A stretch of DNA of 64,000 nucleotides from Mycobacterium sp. IS-1496 (GCF_001499995.1 NZ_LQIU01000003.1:1-64000), one strand, 5' to 3'; numbered from the stretch's first letter, positions 41,419 through 51,249 are shown. Notes: generated from the letters alone by a model not told the origin. Made by a program: numbers and translations.

Positions 41419-41943
41419 ATGGATGTCAAAGAGGTCCTGCTGCCCGGTGTCGGGCTGCGGTTCGAGTTCGACAACCGCGACGGCGACCGGATCGGTGTGG
41501 TCGCCCGGCGCACAGGCGATTTCGAGGTGGTGGTCTACCCGAAGGAAGACCCCGACCAGGCTCAGCAGGTGTTCCGGCTGACCGGTGACGAGGCCGAGGC
41601 GCTGGCGCAGATCCTCGGCGCCCCACGCATCGCCGAGCGGTTCGCCGATCTCACCCGCGAGGTGCCCGGTCTCAACGCCGGCCAGGTCTCGGTGCGGGCG
41701 GGCAGCCCGTTCGTCGACCGGCCGCTCGGAGACACTCGGGCGCGCACGCGCACCGGGGCCTCGATCGTCGCGATCGTCCGGGACGAGGAGGTCCTGGCGT
41801 CGCCGGGACCGTCGGATCTGCTGCGCGCCGGGGACGTGCTGGTGGTGATCGGCACCGAGGAGGGGCTGGCGGGTGTCGAGGTCATCGTGACCCAAGGGCA
41901 CGGACACGAGTCGCACCAGCCCGGTCCGCCCGGCCGAGGCTGA
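41419..41943 (+). CDS. RCK-C (TrkA-C) regulatory subunit of a cation/proton antiporter, KhtT-like
   Basis: 174 residues. The N-terminal half has short strands (VGLRFEFDNRDGDRIGVVARR). The C-terminal half is the TrkA-C fold: GASIVAIVRDEEVLASPGPSDLLRAGDVLVVIGTEEG. KhtT/AmhT-type subunits bind nucleotides or second messengers and gate the membrane partner. It ends 3 bp before the antiporter gene. In actinobacteria such RCK-C pairs may answer to c-di-AMP, but that is an inference. Confidence 0.85.
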   Translation: MDVKEVLLPGVGLRFEFDNRDGDRIGVVARRTGDFEVVVYPKEDPDQAQQVFRLTGDEAEALAQILGAPRIAERFADLTREVPGLNAGQVSVRAGSPFVDRPLGDTRARTRTGASIVAIVRDEEVLASPGPSDLLRAGDVLVVIGTEEGLAGVEVIVTQGHGHESHQPGPPGRG

Positions 41944-41946
41944 TCC

Positions 41947-43101
41947 GTGGAGGTATCCGCGACGCTGTTGCTCGAGCTCGGCGTCATCCTCGCGGTGCTC
42001 ACGGTGCTCGGCACCATCGCCCGCCGCTTCGCGCTCTCCCCGATTCCGCTGTACCTGGTCGCCGGGCTGGCGCTCGGGGAGGGTGGGTTGGCGCCGGTGC
42101 CCGCCGCGGGGGACTTCGTGGAGACCGGCGCGACGATCGGTGTGGTGCTGCTCCTGCTCACCCTCGGCCTGGAGTTCTCGATCGGGGAGTTCGCCACCAG
42201 CCTGCGCAGGCACCTGCCCTCGGCAGGAGTCGATCTCGTGCTCAACGCGGCGCCCGGAGCCATCGCCGGATGGCTGATCGGCATGGACGGTGTCGGCATC
42301 CTGGCGCTCGCGGGTGTCACCTGGATCTCGTCGTCGGGCGTCATCGCCCGGCTGCTGTCCGACCTGCGCCGGCTCGGTAACCGCGAGACGCCCGCGGTGT
42401 TGTCGATTCTGGTGCTCGAGGACTTCGCGATGGCGGCGTATCTGCCGCTGCTCGCGGTGCTCGCCGCCGGCGGCACGTTCCTGCAGGCGGTGTTCGGGAT
42501 GGCGATCGCGATCAGCGCGCTGGTGCTGGCGTTCGTCGTCTCCTACCGTTGGGGCCACCACGTCGGCCGACTCGTCGCCCACCCGGACAACGAACAACTG
42601 CTGCTGCGCATCCTCGGGCTCACACTGATCGTCGCGGCGCTCGCGGAGTTCATCCACGCCTCGGCCGCGGTCGGGGCGTTCCTGGTCGGCCTGACCCTGA
42701 CCGGTGAGGCCGCCGAGCGGGCCCGCACGGTGCTCACCCCGCTGCGGGATCTGTTCGCGGCCATCTTCTTTCTCGCGATCGGGGTCTCGGTGGACCCCGT
42801 TGCGCTGCTCCCCATGCTTCCGATCGCGCTGGCTTTGGCAGTGGTGACCTCGGGTACGAAGGTGCTCACCGGTCAGTTCGCGGCGCGACGCGATGGTGTG
42901 GGCCGGCCCGGTCAGCTGCGTGCCGGGACGGCGCTGATCGCCCGCGGTGAGTTCTCGCTGGTGATCATCGGACTGGTCGGTGCGAGCGTGGAGGCGCTCG
43001 AGGCGGTGGCGACGCCGTACGTGTTCATCCTGGCGATGGTGGGGCCGGTGCTGGCCCGCTTCACCGGTGCACGGGCGCCCGCGCGGCGGCGGCCCGGATA
43101 G
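41947..43101 (+). CDS. CPA2-type cation:proton antiporter, KhtU-like
   Basis: 384 residues, about 12 helices. Motifs: LYLVAGLALGEGGLAP, VVLLLLTLGLEFS, ALAGVTWISSSGVIARLLSDLRR (the ion-site region) and LVLEDFAMAAYLPLLAVLA, then GAFLVGLTLTGE. The LED and GLEFS segments are typical of KefB/KhtU. It exchanges K+ (or Na+) for H+ to control pH and osmotic state. The GTG start follows directly on the RCK-C gene, making a KhtTU pair. Confidence 0.88.
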   Translation: MEVSATLLLELGVILAVLTVLGTIARRFALSPIPLYLVAGLALGEGGLAPVPAAGDFVETGATIGVVLLLLTLGLEFSIGEFATSLRRHLPSAGVDLVLNAAPGAIAGWLIGMDGVGILALAGVTWISSSGVIARLLSDLRRLGNRETPAVLSILVLEDFAMAAYLPLLAVLAAGGTFLQAVFGMAIAISALVLAFVVSYRWGHHVGRLVAHPDNEQLLLRILGLTLIVAALAEFIHASAAVGAFLVGLTLTGEAAERARTVLTPLRDLFAAIFFLAIGVSVDPVALLPMLPIALALAVVTSGTKVLTGQFAARRDGVGRPGQLRAGTALIARGEFSLVIIGLVGASVEALEAVATPYVFILAMVGPVLARFTGARAPARRRPG

Positions 43102-43110
43102 TCTCCGGCT

Positions 43111-44517
43111 GTGCAGACGGTATTCGACGCGCAGGTCGACACGACGCTGATCGACACGGCGCTGGCGCCCAGCGTCCCGAGGTCGATGTGGCTGGACGTG
43201 CCGCGGCCGCACCACCCGCGGCTGACCGGCGCGGTGACCGCGGACCTGGTCGTCGTCGGCGCGGGATACGCGGGACTGTGGACCGCGCTGCACGCCGCCG
43301 AACGCCGGCCCGGCCGACGCATCGTGGTGGTGGAGTCCGACCGCGTCGCGTGGGCCGCGTCGGGCCGCAACGGCGGTTTCGTCGACGCCAGCCTCACGCA
43401 CGGTCTGGAGAACGGAAAGTCGCGCTGGCCCAACGAGATCGAGATCCTCGAACGCCTCGGCATGGAGAACCTCGACGGGATGCAGGCCGACATCGAGCGG
43501 CTGCGTCTCGACGTCGACTGGCAGCGCACCGGGATGCTGACGGTGGCGACCGAGCCGCATCAGGTGTCGTGGCTGCAGGAGGCGGCCGAGGCCGGTACGG
43601 GCCGCTTTCTCGACGAGAGCGAGGTGCGCGGCGAGGTCTGTTCTCCGACCTACCGCGCCGGACTGTTCGAACCGGACACCTGCGCGATAGTGCACCCGGC
43701 CAAGCTGGCGCTCGAACTCGCGCGGGCGTGCACGGAGGCCGGTGTGCAGATCCACGAGCAGACACCCGCCACCGCGCTGGAGACCCGTGGATCCACGGTG
43801 TGTGTCCACACCTCCGCCGGCCGGGTGACCGCGCGGCAGGCGGTGCTCGCCACCAACGTCTTTCCGAGCCTGCTGCGGCGCAACCGGCTGCACACGGTGC
43901 CGGTGTACGACTACGTCCTGGCCACCGAGCCGCTCACCGGGGAACAGTTGGCGCGGATCGGCTGGCGTAACCGGCAAGGTGTGGGCGACTCCGCCAATCA
44001 GTTCCACTACTACCGGCTGAGCGCCGACAACCGGATCGTGTGGGGCGGCTACGACGCGATCTACCACTTCGGTCGCAAGGTCAGGTCCGCCTACGAGGAC
44101 CGCCCCCGGAGCTACCGGCGGCTCGCCGCGCACTTCTTCCTCACTTTTCCGCAGTTGCGGGACGTCCGGTTCGACTACCGCTGGGCGGGCGCCATCGACA
44201 CCAACACCCGGTTCTGCGCGCACTGGGGGCTCGCCCGCGGTGGGCGCGTCGCGTATGTCAACGGGTTCACCGGCCTGGGCGTCGGCGCGGCGCGGTTCGG
44301 CGCCGACGTGTGCCTCGACCTGCTCGACGGCGCCGACACCACGCGCACCCGCCTGGAGATGGTGCGCGCGAAACCGCTGCCGTTCCCGCCGGAGCCGCTG
44401 GCGAGTATCGGCATCAACGCGACCCGGTGGTCACTCGACCGCGCCGACCACTCCGCCGGTCGGCGCAACCTCCTCTTGCGGACCCTCGACGCAATGGGCC
44501 TCGGCTTCGATTCGTGA
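43111..44517 (+). CDS. FAD-dependent oxidoreductase (DAO/amine-oxidase type)
   Basis: 468 residues from GTG 43111, 9 bp after the antiporter. The FAD fold is LVVVGAGYAGLWTALHAAERRPGRRIVVVE, followed by AASGRNGGFVDAS, typical of the DadA/glycine oxidase group and of gamma-glutamylputrescine oxidases (PuuB-like). VPVYDYVLATEPL and YVNGFTGLGVGAARFGADVCLDLLDG are the late substrate/FAD region. It probably oxidises an amine or amino acid. Cytoplasmic, no signal peptide. Confidence 0.87.
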   Translation: MQTVFDAQVDTTLIDTALAPSVPRSMWLDVPRPHHPRLTGAVTADLVVVGAGYAGLWTALHAAERRPGRRIVVVESDRVAWAASGRNGGFVDASLTHGLENGKSRWPNEIEILERLGMENLDGMQADIERLRLDVDWQRTGMLTVATEPHQVSWLQEAAEAGTGRFLDESEVRGEVCSPTYRAGLFEPDTCAIVHPAKLALELARACTEAGVQIHEQTPATALETRGSTVCVHTSAGRVTARQAVLATNVFPSLLRRNRLHTVPVYDYVLATEPLTGEQLARIGWRNRQGVGDSANQFHYYRLSADNRIVWGGYDAIYHFGRKVRSAYEDRPRSYRRLAAHFFLTFPQLRDVRFDYRWAGAIDTNTRFCAHWGLARGGRVAYVNGFTGLGVGAARFGADVCLDLLDGADTTRTRLEMVRAKPLPFPPEPLASIGINATRWSLDRADHSAGRRNLLLRTLDAMGLGFDS

Positions 44518-44636
44518 CATCTTCTGCGCTGACCGTGATGCTTCCGTAACGTGAACGCACGAGGCCCCGATAGAGAGCACACAAGCGGCCGCTCACACGG
44601 GGTCGCACTCGCTGTAACCGTCGGGAGGGAGCAGAC

Positions 44637-45311
44637 GTGCGCCGACACCTGCTGAGCGTGCTGGCCGCCGTGGCGGCACCGTTGGCGGCCCTGCTGTCGC
44701 CGGTGGCTCCGGCCAGTGCCGACCCGGGCGTACTCGTCTTCCCCGGTATGGAGGTCCGTCAGGACACCAACGTGTGCACGTTGGGGTTCGTCGACCTGCA
44801 GCAGCGGGTGGCCTACACCGCAGGCCACTGCCGCGGAAGCGGCCCGGTCAACGACCGCAACGGCAATGTGATCGGCGTGCAGACCGCCTTCCAGGACAAC
44901 ACGCCCGACGGCACGACCATCGACATCAACCATCAGATCTCCGACTGGCAGACCATCGCACTGGCGCCGGAGGTCCAGGTCAACAACCTTCTCCCGAGTG
45001 GCCGTGCACTGGTCGCCGACGCGTCAGTGGTTCCCACCAAGGGGATGCCCGTGTGCCACTTCGGTGTGGTCACCGGGGAGAGCTGCGGGATCGTCGAGGC
45101 CGTCAACAACGGATGGTTCACCATGGCCAACGGTGTGGTGAGCAAGAAGGGCGACTCGGGTGGCCCGGTCTACACCAACACCCCGGACGGCCGTGCGGTG
45201 ATCATCGGGATGTTCAACAGCACCTGGGGTCAGTTTCCGGCGGCGGTGTCGTGGCAGGCGGCCACGCAGCAGGCCGGACAGGGTGTCGTCATCACCGCCG
45301 GTGCTGCCTGA
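44637..45311 (+). CDS. Secreted chymotrypsin-like serine protease (Rv1815-like)
   Basis: 224 residues. Signal peptide ([29 protein letters not shown]); catalytic His in [10 protein letters not shown], likely Asp in ISDWQTIAL, Ser in [12 protein letters not shown]. Two Cys pairs are visible (VCTLG with GHC; PVCHF with ESCG). It matches Rv1815 in size and neighbours. It is active outside the cytoplasm; substrates unknown. The 118-bp gap upstream shows no clear promoter; GGGAGGGAGC precedes the GTG. Confidence 0.92.
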   Translation: MRRHLLSVLAAVAAPLAALLSPVAPASADPGVLVFPGMEVRQDTNVCTLGFVDLQQRVAYTAGHCRGSGPVNDRNGNVIGVQTAFQDNTPDGTTIDINHQISDWQTIALAPEVQVNNLLPSGRALVADASVVPTKGMPVCHFGVVTGESCGIVEAVNNGWFTMANGVVSKKGDSGGPVYTNTPDGRAVIIGMFNSTWGQFPAAVSWQAATQQAGQGVVITAGAA

Positions 45312-45314
45312 CGC

Positions 45315-45755
45315 TCAGCTGAGCAGTTCGAACACCGGGATCGACGGGGCCGCGGCGCGGATCTCGTCGTCGCTCGATCGGGGCGTCAGCCCGCCCATGT
45401 GGCCCTTGACCTCCCAGTACCAGCGGTCCAGATAGCGCTTGAGCAGCGCCGGCTTGTCGGCGTCGGCGATCTCGGCGATGCGCGCGGTGCGACGCCGCCA
45501 GCGCGGACCGGTCTGGACCTCGGCGGCGGCGCGGGCGTTGCGGGCCCACTGGGTGTTTCCGCGGGGTGAGACCACGTAGCGACGGCCGCCGACCGACAGC
45601 ACGTTGACCACGACGCTGCGCGTCCTGCCGGTCTTGCGTCCGCGCACCCGAAGGGCGTGCGTGCCCGCGATGCTGATGCCCGCTTCGGCGAGCCAGCGGA
45701 TGATCTCGTTGCCGGCCCGTGCCAGGGTGCCGGGTTGGTCGTAGCGGATGGTCAT
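45315..45755 (-). CDS. Ddn-like deazaflavin-dependent nitroreductase family protein
   Basis: 146 residues. GTHALRVRGRKTGRTRSVVVNVLSVGGRRYVVSPRG is the F420-binding split-barrel signature of the Ddn/DUF385 family; WARNARAAAEVQTGPRWRRRTARIAEI follows. Ddn proteins reduce quinones or nitro drugs with F420H2; the natural substrate here is unknown. ATG 45755 with GGGG upstream. It is divergent from the TetR gene, with the operator-like repeats between them, so it is the most likely target of that regulator. Confidence 0.88.
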   Translation of the reverse strand: MTIRYDQPGTLARAGNEIIRWLAEAGISIAGTHALRVRGRKTGRTRSVVVNVLSVGGRRYVVSPRGNTQWARNARAAAEVQTGPRWRRRTARIAEIADADKPALLKRYLDRWYWEVKGHMGGLTPRSSDDEIRAAAPSIPVFELLS

Positions 45756-45776
45756 GGTTACCCCTTTCGATTGAGT

Positions 45777-45838
45777 GAGCAGTGCTCTCTTCAACGAGAA
45801 TGCACCGCCTGTGCGGAGAATGCAAGAGCAGTGATCTC
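45777..45838. promoter_or_regulatory. Two-copy operator array between Ddn-like and TetR genes
   Basis: Two copies of GAGCAGTG[C/A]TCTC (45777-45789 and 45826-45838) flank two direct copies of GAGAATGCA (45796-45804 and 45816-45824). The first outer copy contains the palindrome GAGCA-G-TGCTC. The outer copies are 49 bp apart and the inner ones 20 bp. This lies exactly in the divergent promoter region and is a typical TetR-family operator layout. Binding by the adjacent regulator is an inference. Confidence 0.55.
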
Positions 45839-45859
45839 GTTTTGTGCGAGACTCGGCAC

Positions 45860-46558
45860 ATGGGGATACGCCAGGACAGCCGGGCCCGGATGGAGATGCA
45901 GATCGTCGAGGTCGGCCGTCGGCACCTGATCACCGACGGCCCCTCCGGTCTCTCACTGCGTGCGATCGCCCGAGACCTGGGCGTCGTGTCGTCTGCGGTG
46001 TACCGGTACGTCAGCAGCCGCGACGACCTGTTGACGCTGCTCCTGGTCGATGCCTATTCCGAACTGGCGTCGACGGTGGACGCGGCCGCCGCGGGCGAGG
46101 CCGGCTGGCGCGACCAGATTCTGCGGATGGCCCATGCCGCCCGGGACTGGGCGGTGTCTCAGCCGGCACGATGGGCGCTGCTCTACGGCAGTCCGGTCCC
46201 CGGCTATCGCGCACCTGCCGAGCGCACCACGGGTCCGGGCACCCGGGTGGTGGCGGCCCTGTTCCGCGCCATGGCGGACGGTATCGCCGCCGGCGAGATA
46301 CGTGAGGTCGAAGACGTTGTGCCGCAGGCTCTTTCCGTGGACTTCGAGGGGTTGCGGCAGGAGTTCGACTTCGCCGGTGGGGACGGCGCGGTGGCCAAGA
46401 CCCTCACCCTGTGGGCGGGGTTGATCGGGGCGATCAGTCTCGAGGTCTTCGGTCAGTACGGTCCGGACACGTTCACCGATCCGGGGGCCGTCTTCGATGT
46501 GCACATCCGGGCACTGATCGATCTGGTGGCCGCCGCGCCCATCGAGAGGCGAAACTAG
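45860..46558 (+). CDS. TetR-family transcriptional regulator (Rv1816-like)
   Basis: 232 residues. The N-terminal HTH is SLRAIARDLGVVSSAVYRYVSSRDDLL (about 34-60). The rest is the ligand/dimer domain with WAVSQPARWALLYGSPVPGYRAP, a motif common to the Rv1816-type (TetR_C) group. ATG 45860 chosen; the frame extends upstream through the operator region, unlikely to be translated. It probably represses itself and the divergent Ddn-like gene. The neighbours (Rv1815-like, Rv1817-like) match the M. tuberculosis order. Confidence 0.92.
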   Translation: MGIRQDSRARMEMQIVEVGRRHLITDGPSGLSLRAIARDLGVVSSAVYRYVSSRDDLLTLLLVDAYSELASTVDAAAAGEAGWRDQILRMAHAARDWAVSQPARWALLYGSPVPGYRAPAERTTGPGTRVVAALFRAMADGIAAGEIREVEDVVPQALSVDFEGLRQEFDFAGGDGAVAKTLTLWAGLIGAISLEVFGQYGPDTFTDPGAVFDVHIRALIDLVAAAPIERRN

Positions 46559-46603
46559 AACACGTTCTAGCGCGTCGGGCAGGCGGGCGATATCCTCGCA
46601 CCG

Positions 46604-47101
46604 ATGGTCAATCAGACACCTGTCCAGATCGCGTGGGTGACCCGCGACATGGATGCCACGGAGCGGGCGCTCTCGGCGCTGCTCGGTGCGCGCAAGTGGG
46701 TGCGCATGCCGGGCGTGCACTTCGGCCCCGACTCGTGCCGGTTCCGCGGCCGGCCGGCCGACTTCGTGGCCGACGTCTCGTTGAGCTACGCCGGGGACAC
46801 CCAACTGGAGATCATCGCGCCCGTGCGTGGTGAGAGCCTCTACACCGAGTTCCTCGACCGGTGTGGCCCCGGTCTTCACCATGTCTGCAGGGAAGCGGCC
46901 GACCCGGACGACTTCGACGCCGCGGTTCGTGACGCCGAACGGCACGGCGCCACCGTCGTCGCCGACGGCGTGATGGCCGGCGGTATGCGCTTCGCCTATG
47001 TCACCGCCGAGGACGCCGGTGTGCCCTACATCGAAATCGCTTGTCTGACAGACGATATTCGCACGTTCTTCGACTACGTCAAACAGGAGCAGCAGCCATG
47101 A
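46604..47101 (+). CDS. VOC (glyoxalase/dioxygenase fold) family protein
   Basis: 165 residues with two beta-alpha-beta3 units: QIAWVTRDMDATERALSALLGA and GPGLHHVCREAADPDDFDAAVRDAERHG. LHHVC and YIEIA carry the His and Glu expected for metal binding. It could be a dioxygenase, isomerase or binding protein. It overlaps the following flavoprotein gene by 4 nt (ATGA), so both probably act in one pathway on a small lipophilic compound (inference). Confidence 0.85.
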   Translation: MVNQTPVQIAWVTRDMDATERALSALLGARKWVRMPGVHFGPDSCRFRGRPADFVADVSLSYAGDTQLEIIAPVRGESLYTEFLDRCGPGLHHVCREAADPDDFDAAVRDAERHGATVVADGVMAGGMRFAYVTAEDAGVPYIEIACLTDDIRTFFDYVKQEQQP

Positions 47102-48579
47102 GCACCGAGATTCCCGAAACCGTCGAGGCCGCCTCGGTCCACGAGTGGTCGGACGAGGTGGACGTGGTGGTGGTCGGATTCGGCATCGCGGGCGGCTGCG
47201 CCGCGGTGAGCGCTGCGGCCGCCGGTGCGCGGGTGATGGTGCTGGAGAAGGCGGCCGCGGCGGGCGGGACCACCTCGATGGCGGGCGGACATTTCTACCT
47301 GGGCGGCGGCACCGCGGTGCAACAAGCCACCGGCTTCGACGACAGCGCCGAAGAGATGTACAAGTACCTGGTCGCGATGTCGCGAGATCCGGAGCACGAC
47401 AAGATCCGTGCGTACTGCGAGGGCAGTGTCGAACACTTCGAGTGGCTCGAGAACCTCGGATTCCAGTTCGAACGCAGCTACTACCCGGGCAAAGTCGTCG
47501 TGCCGCCGGGAACCGAAGGCCTGTCCTACACTGGGAACGAGAAGGTGTGGCCGTTCTGCGAGCAGGCGAAGCCGGCGCCGCGGGGGCACTCCGTGCCCGT
47601 CCCGGGTGAACTGGGCGGCGCGGCGATGGTGATCGACCTGCTGCTCAAGCGGGCCGCCGACCTGGGTGTGCAGATCCGCTATGAGACCGGCGTGACGAAC
47701 CTCGTCGTCGCGGACGGCCGTGTGGTCGGCGTCAAGTGGAAGCACTTCGGCGACACCGGAACCATCAAGGCCGACGCGGTGATCATCGCCGCGGGCGGGT
47801 TCGCGATGAACCCCGATATGGTCGCCGAGCACACACCGGCGCTGGGACACAAGCGCAAGACCAAGCACCACGGCGAGGTCGAGCCGTACATCCTCGGCAA
47901 CACCAACGACGATGGCCTCGGTATCCGCATGGGAATCTCTGCGGGCGGTGTCGCCAAGAATCTGGACCAGTTGTTCATCACCGCCGCCGCGTATCCGCCG
48001 GAGATCCTGCTGACCGGGGTGATCGTGAACAAGGACGGCCAGCGGTTCGTCGCCGAGGACTCCTACCATTCGCGCACCTCGGCTTTCGTGCTGGAGCAGC
48101 CGGATCAGACCGCGTATCTGATCGTCGACGAGGCGCACATGCAGATGCCGGAGATGCCGCTGATCAAATTCATCGACGGGTGGGAGACGGTCGCCGAGAT
48201 GGAGACGGCGCTCGGTATCCCGGAGGGCAAGCTCGCCGCCACACTCGAGCGGTACAACGAGCACGCGGCGCGCGGCGAGGACCCGGATTTCCACAAACAG
48301 CCGGAATACGTTGCGGCGCAGGACAAGGGACCGTGGGCCGCCTTCGACCTCTCGCTGGGCCGGGCGATGTACTCGGGCTTCACCATGGGCGGGCTCGCGG
48401 TGTCGATCGACGGTGAGGTGCTGCGTGAGGACGGCTCGCCGATTCCGGGCCTGTACGCGGCGGGGGCCTGCGCGTCGAACATCGCCCAGGACGGCAAGGG
48501 CTATGCCAGCGGCACCCAACTGGGGGAAGGGTCGTTCTTCGGCAGGCGTGCCGGAACGCATGCGGCCGGGAGAGAGTAG
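47098..48579 (+). CDS. FAD-dependent dehydrogenase/fumarate-reductase-type flavoprotein (Rv1817-like)
   Basis: 493 residues. FAD site VVVVGFGIAGGCAAVSAAAAGARVMVLEKAAAAGGTTSMAGG, a middle substrate domain, AVIIAAGGFAMNPD, and C-terminal LYAAGACASNIAQDGKGYASGTQLGEGSFFGRRAG. This is the pattern of 3-ketosteroid delta-1 dehydrogenase/flavocytochrome c relatives. ATGA overlap with the VOC gene. The order after the TetR gene matches Rv1816-Rv1817, and a steroid-like or fumarate-like substrate is plausible but unproven. Confidence 0.9.
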   Translation: MSTEIPETVEAASVHEWSDEVDVVVVGFGIAGGCAAVSAAAAGARVMVLEKAAAAGGTTSMAGGHFYLGGGTAVQQATGFDDSAEEMYKYLVAMSRDPEHDKIRAYCEGSVEHFEWLENLGFQFERSYYPGKVVVPPGTEGLSYTGNEKVWPFCEQAKPAPRGHSVPVPGELGGAAMVIDLLLKRAADLGVQIRYETGVTNLVVADGRVVGVKWKHFGDTGTIKADAVIIAAGGFAMNPDMVAEHTPALGHKRKTKHHGEVEPYILGNTNDDGLGIRMGISAGGVAKNLDQLFITAAAYPPEILLTGVIVNKDGQRFVAEDSYHSRTSAFVLEQPDQTAYLIVDEAHMQMPEMPLIKFIDGWETVAEMETALGIPEGKLAATLERYNEHAARGEDPDFHKQPEYVAAQDKGPWAAFDLSLGRAMYSGFTMGGLAVSIDGEVLREDGSPIPGLYAAGACASNIAQDGKGYASGTQLGEGSFFGRRAGTHAAGRE

Positions 48580-48633
48580 ACGCAGGCCACGTCGCACTTC
48601 ACCTGAGACTGGATGCGCGTACCGAACTGCTCG

Positions 48634-49173
48634 TCAACGATGCCTCAGTCGGTGGCGGTGCGGACGATCGGATTCGGAGGTGTGGACGACCAGCACATCC
48701 GTCTTGGACCTGCGCAGAACGTTGCCGGGTACCGACCCGAGCCACTTGTCGATGCGCGTGCCCACGCCCTCGTTGCCGACCACCAACAAGTCGGCCTTCA
48801 CCTCCTTGGCGAGGCGTGACAGCGCTTGTGCCGGACCACCGAGGAGAGGATCCGGAATCGGTCGTGCGTCGATATCTCGTGCGCCGGCCGCCCTGGCTCG
48901 GTCGCGGGCCTCGCCCAGGATGGCGAATGCGGGGGCTCTTCCGTGCACTTTGTAGTCCCCCTCGCCACCGAGGCTGACCTCGGCGCGGGGATCGATCACA
49001 CGATCCGGCCGGGCTGGTCTTGCCCAGCCGCCCTTGTCCGCATTGGGCAAATACACCGTCGCGATGATCAACTTCGCATGAGTTTCCGCCGCTACCGCGG
49101 CTGCGTGCTCCACCGCGCGCAACGACGTATCCGAGCCATCGGTGCCGACCACCACGGTCTCATAAGCGCCCAT
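48634..49173 (-). CDS. Universal stress protein (Usp)
   Basis: 179 residues, one Usp domain. YETVVVGTDGSDTSLRAVEHAAAVA is the N-terminal Asp strand, and VVGNEGVGTRIDKWLGSVPGNVL is the ATP-binding G-x2-G-x9-G-S/N loop, so it should bind ATP. The internal ARPARPDRVIDPRAEVSLGG insert is usual for mycobacterial forms. Usp genes are often induced by hypoxia or stress. ATG 49173; it lies downstream of the ABC genes on the same strand (168-bp gap with no gene seen). Confidence 0.92.
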   Translation of the reverse strand: MGAYETVVVGTDGSDTSLRAVEHAAAVAAETHAKLIIATVYLPNADKGGWARPARPDRVIDPRAEVSLGGEGDYKVHGRAPAFAILGEARDRARAAGARDIDARPIPDPLLGGPAQALSRLAKEVKADLLVVGNEGVGTRIDKWLGSVPGNVLRRSKTDVLVVHTSESDRPHRHRLRHR

Positions 49174-49341
49174 ACACCACCCCCAGCCGCCCACCCAAGA
49201 CCTTGTGAACGGCGACGATCACTTCGTCGTGTGGGACCGTGGCCGATCACGCGCAGCTGAGGTCCATTCTGCGCTCCCGTTTTGACTCGCGGGGCATATC
49301 GTTCGAACGAGTCGACGGCGCCAGCCATCCTCGCAGCTTCG

Positions 49342-51249
49342 CTACGACCTCGCGGCGACCTCGCCGAGTTGCCACTGCCCGTCACCGAGGAGATGCAGCT
49401 GTCGGGTGTGGTGCTGTTCGACGGTGCTGCGATGGCTCACGCTGACCAGGATCGTCTCCGGTAGCTCGCTGCGCACCAGCCGGTAGAGCATGAGCTCCAG
49501 CCCCTCGTCGAGCGCCGAGGTGGACTCGTCGAGGAACACCGCCTTCGGCTTCGTCAGCAGGATGCGGGCGAACGCCACCCGCTGCTGCTCACCGGGTGAG
49601 AGCACCTTCGCCCAGTCCTGGACCTCGTCGAGACGGTCCATCAGGTGCGGCAGCGCGACCCGCTCCAACACGGAGCGCAGATCCGAATCCTCCAGCGTGC
49701 CACTGTTCTTCGGATAGGAGACCACCGTTCGCAGATCGCCCAGCGGAACATAGGGCAGCTGCGACAGGAACATCGTGGACTCGTCGCCGGGATACGTGAT
49801 CGTGCCCGACGCGTACGGCCACAACCGGCCCAGGCTGCGCAGCAGCGTCGTCTTTCCGCTGCCGGACTGGCCGGTGATCACGAGCGCGTCGCCGGGTTCC
49901 AGCGTGAGATCGAGGGGTTCGATCAGTCGCTTGCCCGTCGGGGTACGCACTTCGATGTCGTCGAGTTCCACGCGGCCATCGACCGAGCTCTGGACATCGA
50001 TCGACGGCAGCGCTCTGGCCTGTTCGTCGGCGATCACCAGGCCGTGGAGACGGATGATCGCCGCGCGATAGCCCGCGAACTGGTCATAGGCGTTACGGAA
50101 GAACGACAGGCCGGACAGGATCTCGCGGAAGGCGCTCGCGGTCTGGGTGAGCTGGCCCAGGGTCAACTCACCGTTGAAGAACCGCGGGAACTGCACCAGG
50201 TAGGGGATGAGCTCCTGAGCCTGTGTGATCGACAGGTTCCAACCCAGAAACCCGGCCATCCGGTTCACGTACTTCTTGTAGTTGTCGACGATCGGGGTGA
50301 AGCGACGCCGTAGGCCGGTCCGCTCCGCGATCTCTCCCCGATAGAAGGCCACCGCCTCCGACGCGTCGCGCAGACGTACCAGCGCGTACCGGAACACGGC
50401 GTTGAACTTCTCGTTGTTGAAGGACAGGGTGATGATCGGCCGGCCGATCCAGAACGCCACCACGGTCGCGAACAGGATGTAGACGATCCCGATCCAGAAC
50501 ATCGCCTTGGGCAGTTCGACTCCGACGAACGGCAACGTCACCGGCCCCGACAGGTTCCACAGAATCGCGGTGAAGGCGTACATCGACGCGATCGAGGAGA
50601 TGGCGCCGAAGAGCAGGGTGCTCGTCGAAGTGTTGTTCGGCGTGTTCGGCAGTGATCCGACGCCCGCGGTGAAGATGTCGATGTCGGTCTGGATGCGTTG
50701 GTCGGGGTTGTCGATCGTGGCGTCGATGAAGCGCGCCCGGTAGTACGCCTTACCGTCGAGCCAGTCGCCGGTGAGCCGGTCGGTCAGCCAGGTCCGCCAT
50801 CTGAGCATGAATCGTTGGGTGACGAACAGGTCGAACATGATGATGGCGACGTTGAGGACGGCCAGGATGGTGAAGACGGCCATCGACATCCAGAAGCCGT
50901 CCCTGCCGGAATCCTTGACGGCGTCGTCACCCGCGCCCACCCCGGATGCGATGACCTGGAAGCTGGTCATCATGTCGTTGCCCTGGAAGCTGAACAGCAC
51001 CGACAGGCGGACGCTGACGATGACCAACAGCAGTATGCCCGCCAGCCACGCCCACACCAGCACGCTCTCCGGTCCGGTGAAGTAGCCGCGGGTGACCCGC
51101 CAGAACTGGCTTCCCCACGTCGTGAACCGGACGATGAGGGCGACGATCACCAGCGTGACGACGGCCGCGACCACCCAGGCTCTGCCGATCCAGAACAGAG
51201 AGGTCCACAGCTCGCTGCTCCAGTCGAGCGACGGGGCGAACATTTCCAT
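49342..51249 (-). CDS. bacA: BacA/SbmA-like ABC transporter with fused ATPase (Rv1819c-like)
   Basis: 635 residues, close to Rv1819c (639). The membrane half (to about 400) is the SbmA/BacA type: [72 protein letters not shown]. The ATPase half has Walker [13 protein letters not shown], signature VLSPGEQQR and Walker [10 protein letters not shown]. Rv1819c imports vitamin B12, bleomycin and hydrophilic peptides. It is paired with a second copy upstream. ATG 51249. Confidence 0.93.
   Translation of the reverse strand: MEMFAPSLDWSSELWTSLFWIGRAWVVAAVVTLVIVALIVRFTTWGSQFWRVTRGYFTGPESVLVWAWLAGILLLVIVSVRLSVLFSFQGNDMMTSFQVIASGVGAGDDAVKDSGRDGFWMSMAVFTILAVLNVAIIMFDLFVTQRFMLRWRTWLTDRLTGDWLDGKAYYRARFIDATIDNPDQRIQTDIDIFTAGVGSLPNTPNNTSTSTLLFGAISSIASMYAFTAILWNLSGPVTLPFVGVELPKAMFWIGIVYILFATVVAFWIGRPIITLSFNNEKFNAVFRYALVRLRDASEAVAFYRGEIAERTGLRRRFTPIVDNYKKYVNRMAGFLGWNLSITQAQELIPYLVQFPRFFNGELTLGQLTQTASAFREILSGLSFFRNAYDQFAGYRAAIIRLHGLVIADEQARALPSIDVQSSVDGRVELDDIEVRTPTGKRLIEPLDLTLEPGDALVITGQSGSGKTTLLRSLGRLWPYASGTITYPGDESTMFLSQLPYVPLGDLRTVVSYPKNSGTLEDSDLRSVLERVALPHLMDRLDEVQDWAKVLSPGEQQRVAFARILLTKPKAVFLDESTSALDEGLELMLYRLVRSELPETILVSVSHRSTVEQHHTRQLHLLGDGQWQLGEVAARS

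Noticed and set aside
41314..44223. A 969-codon minus-strand frame
   Set aside because: Very long, but it lies opposite three confidently identified genes and is rich in Arg/Gln/His repeats typical of antisense high-GC DNA.
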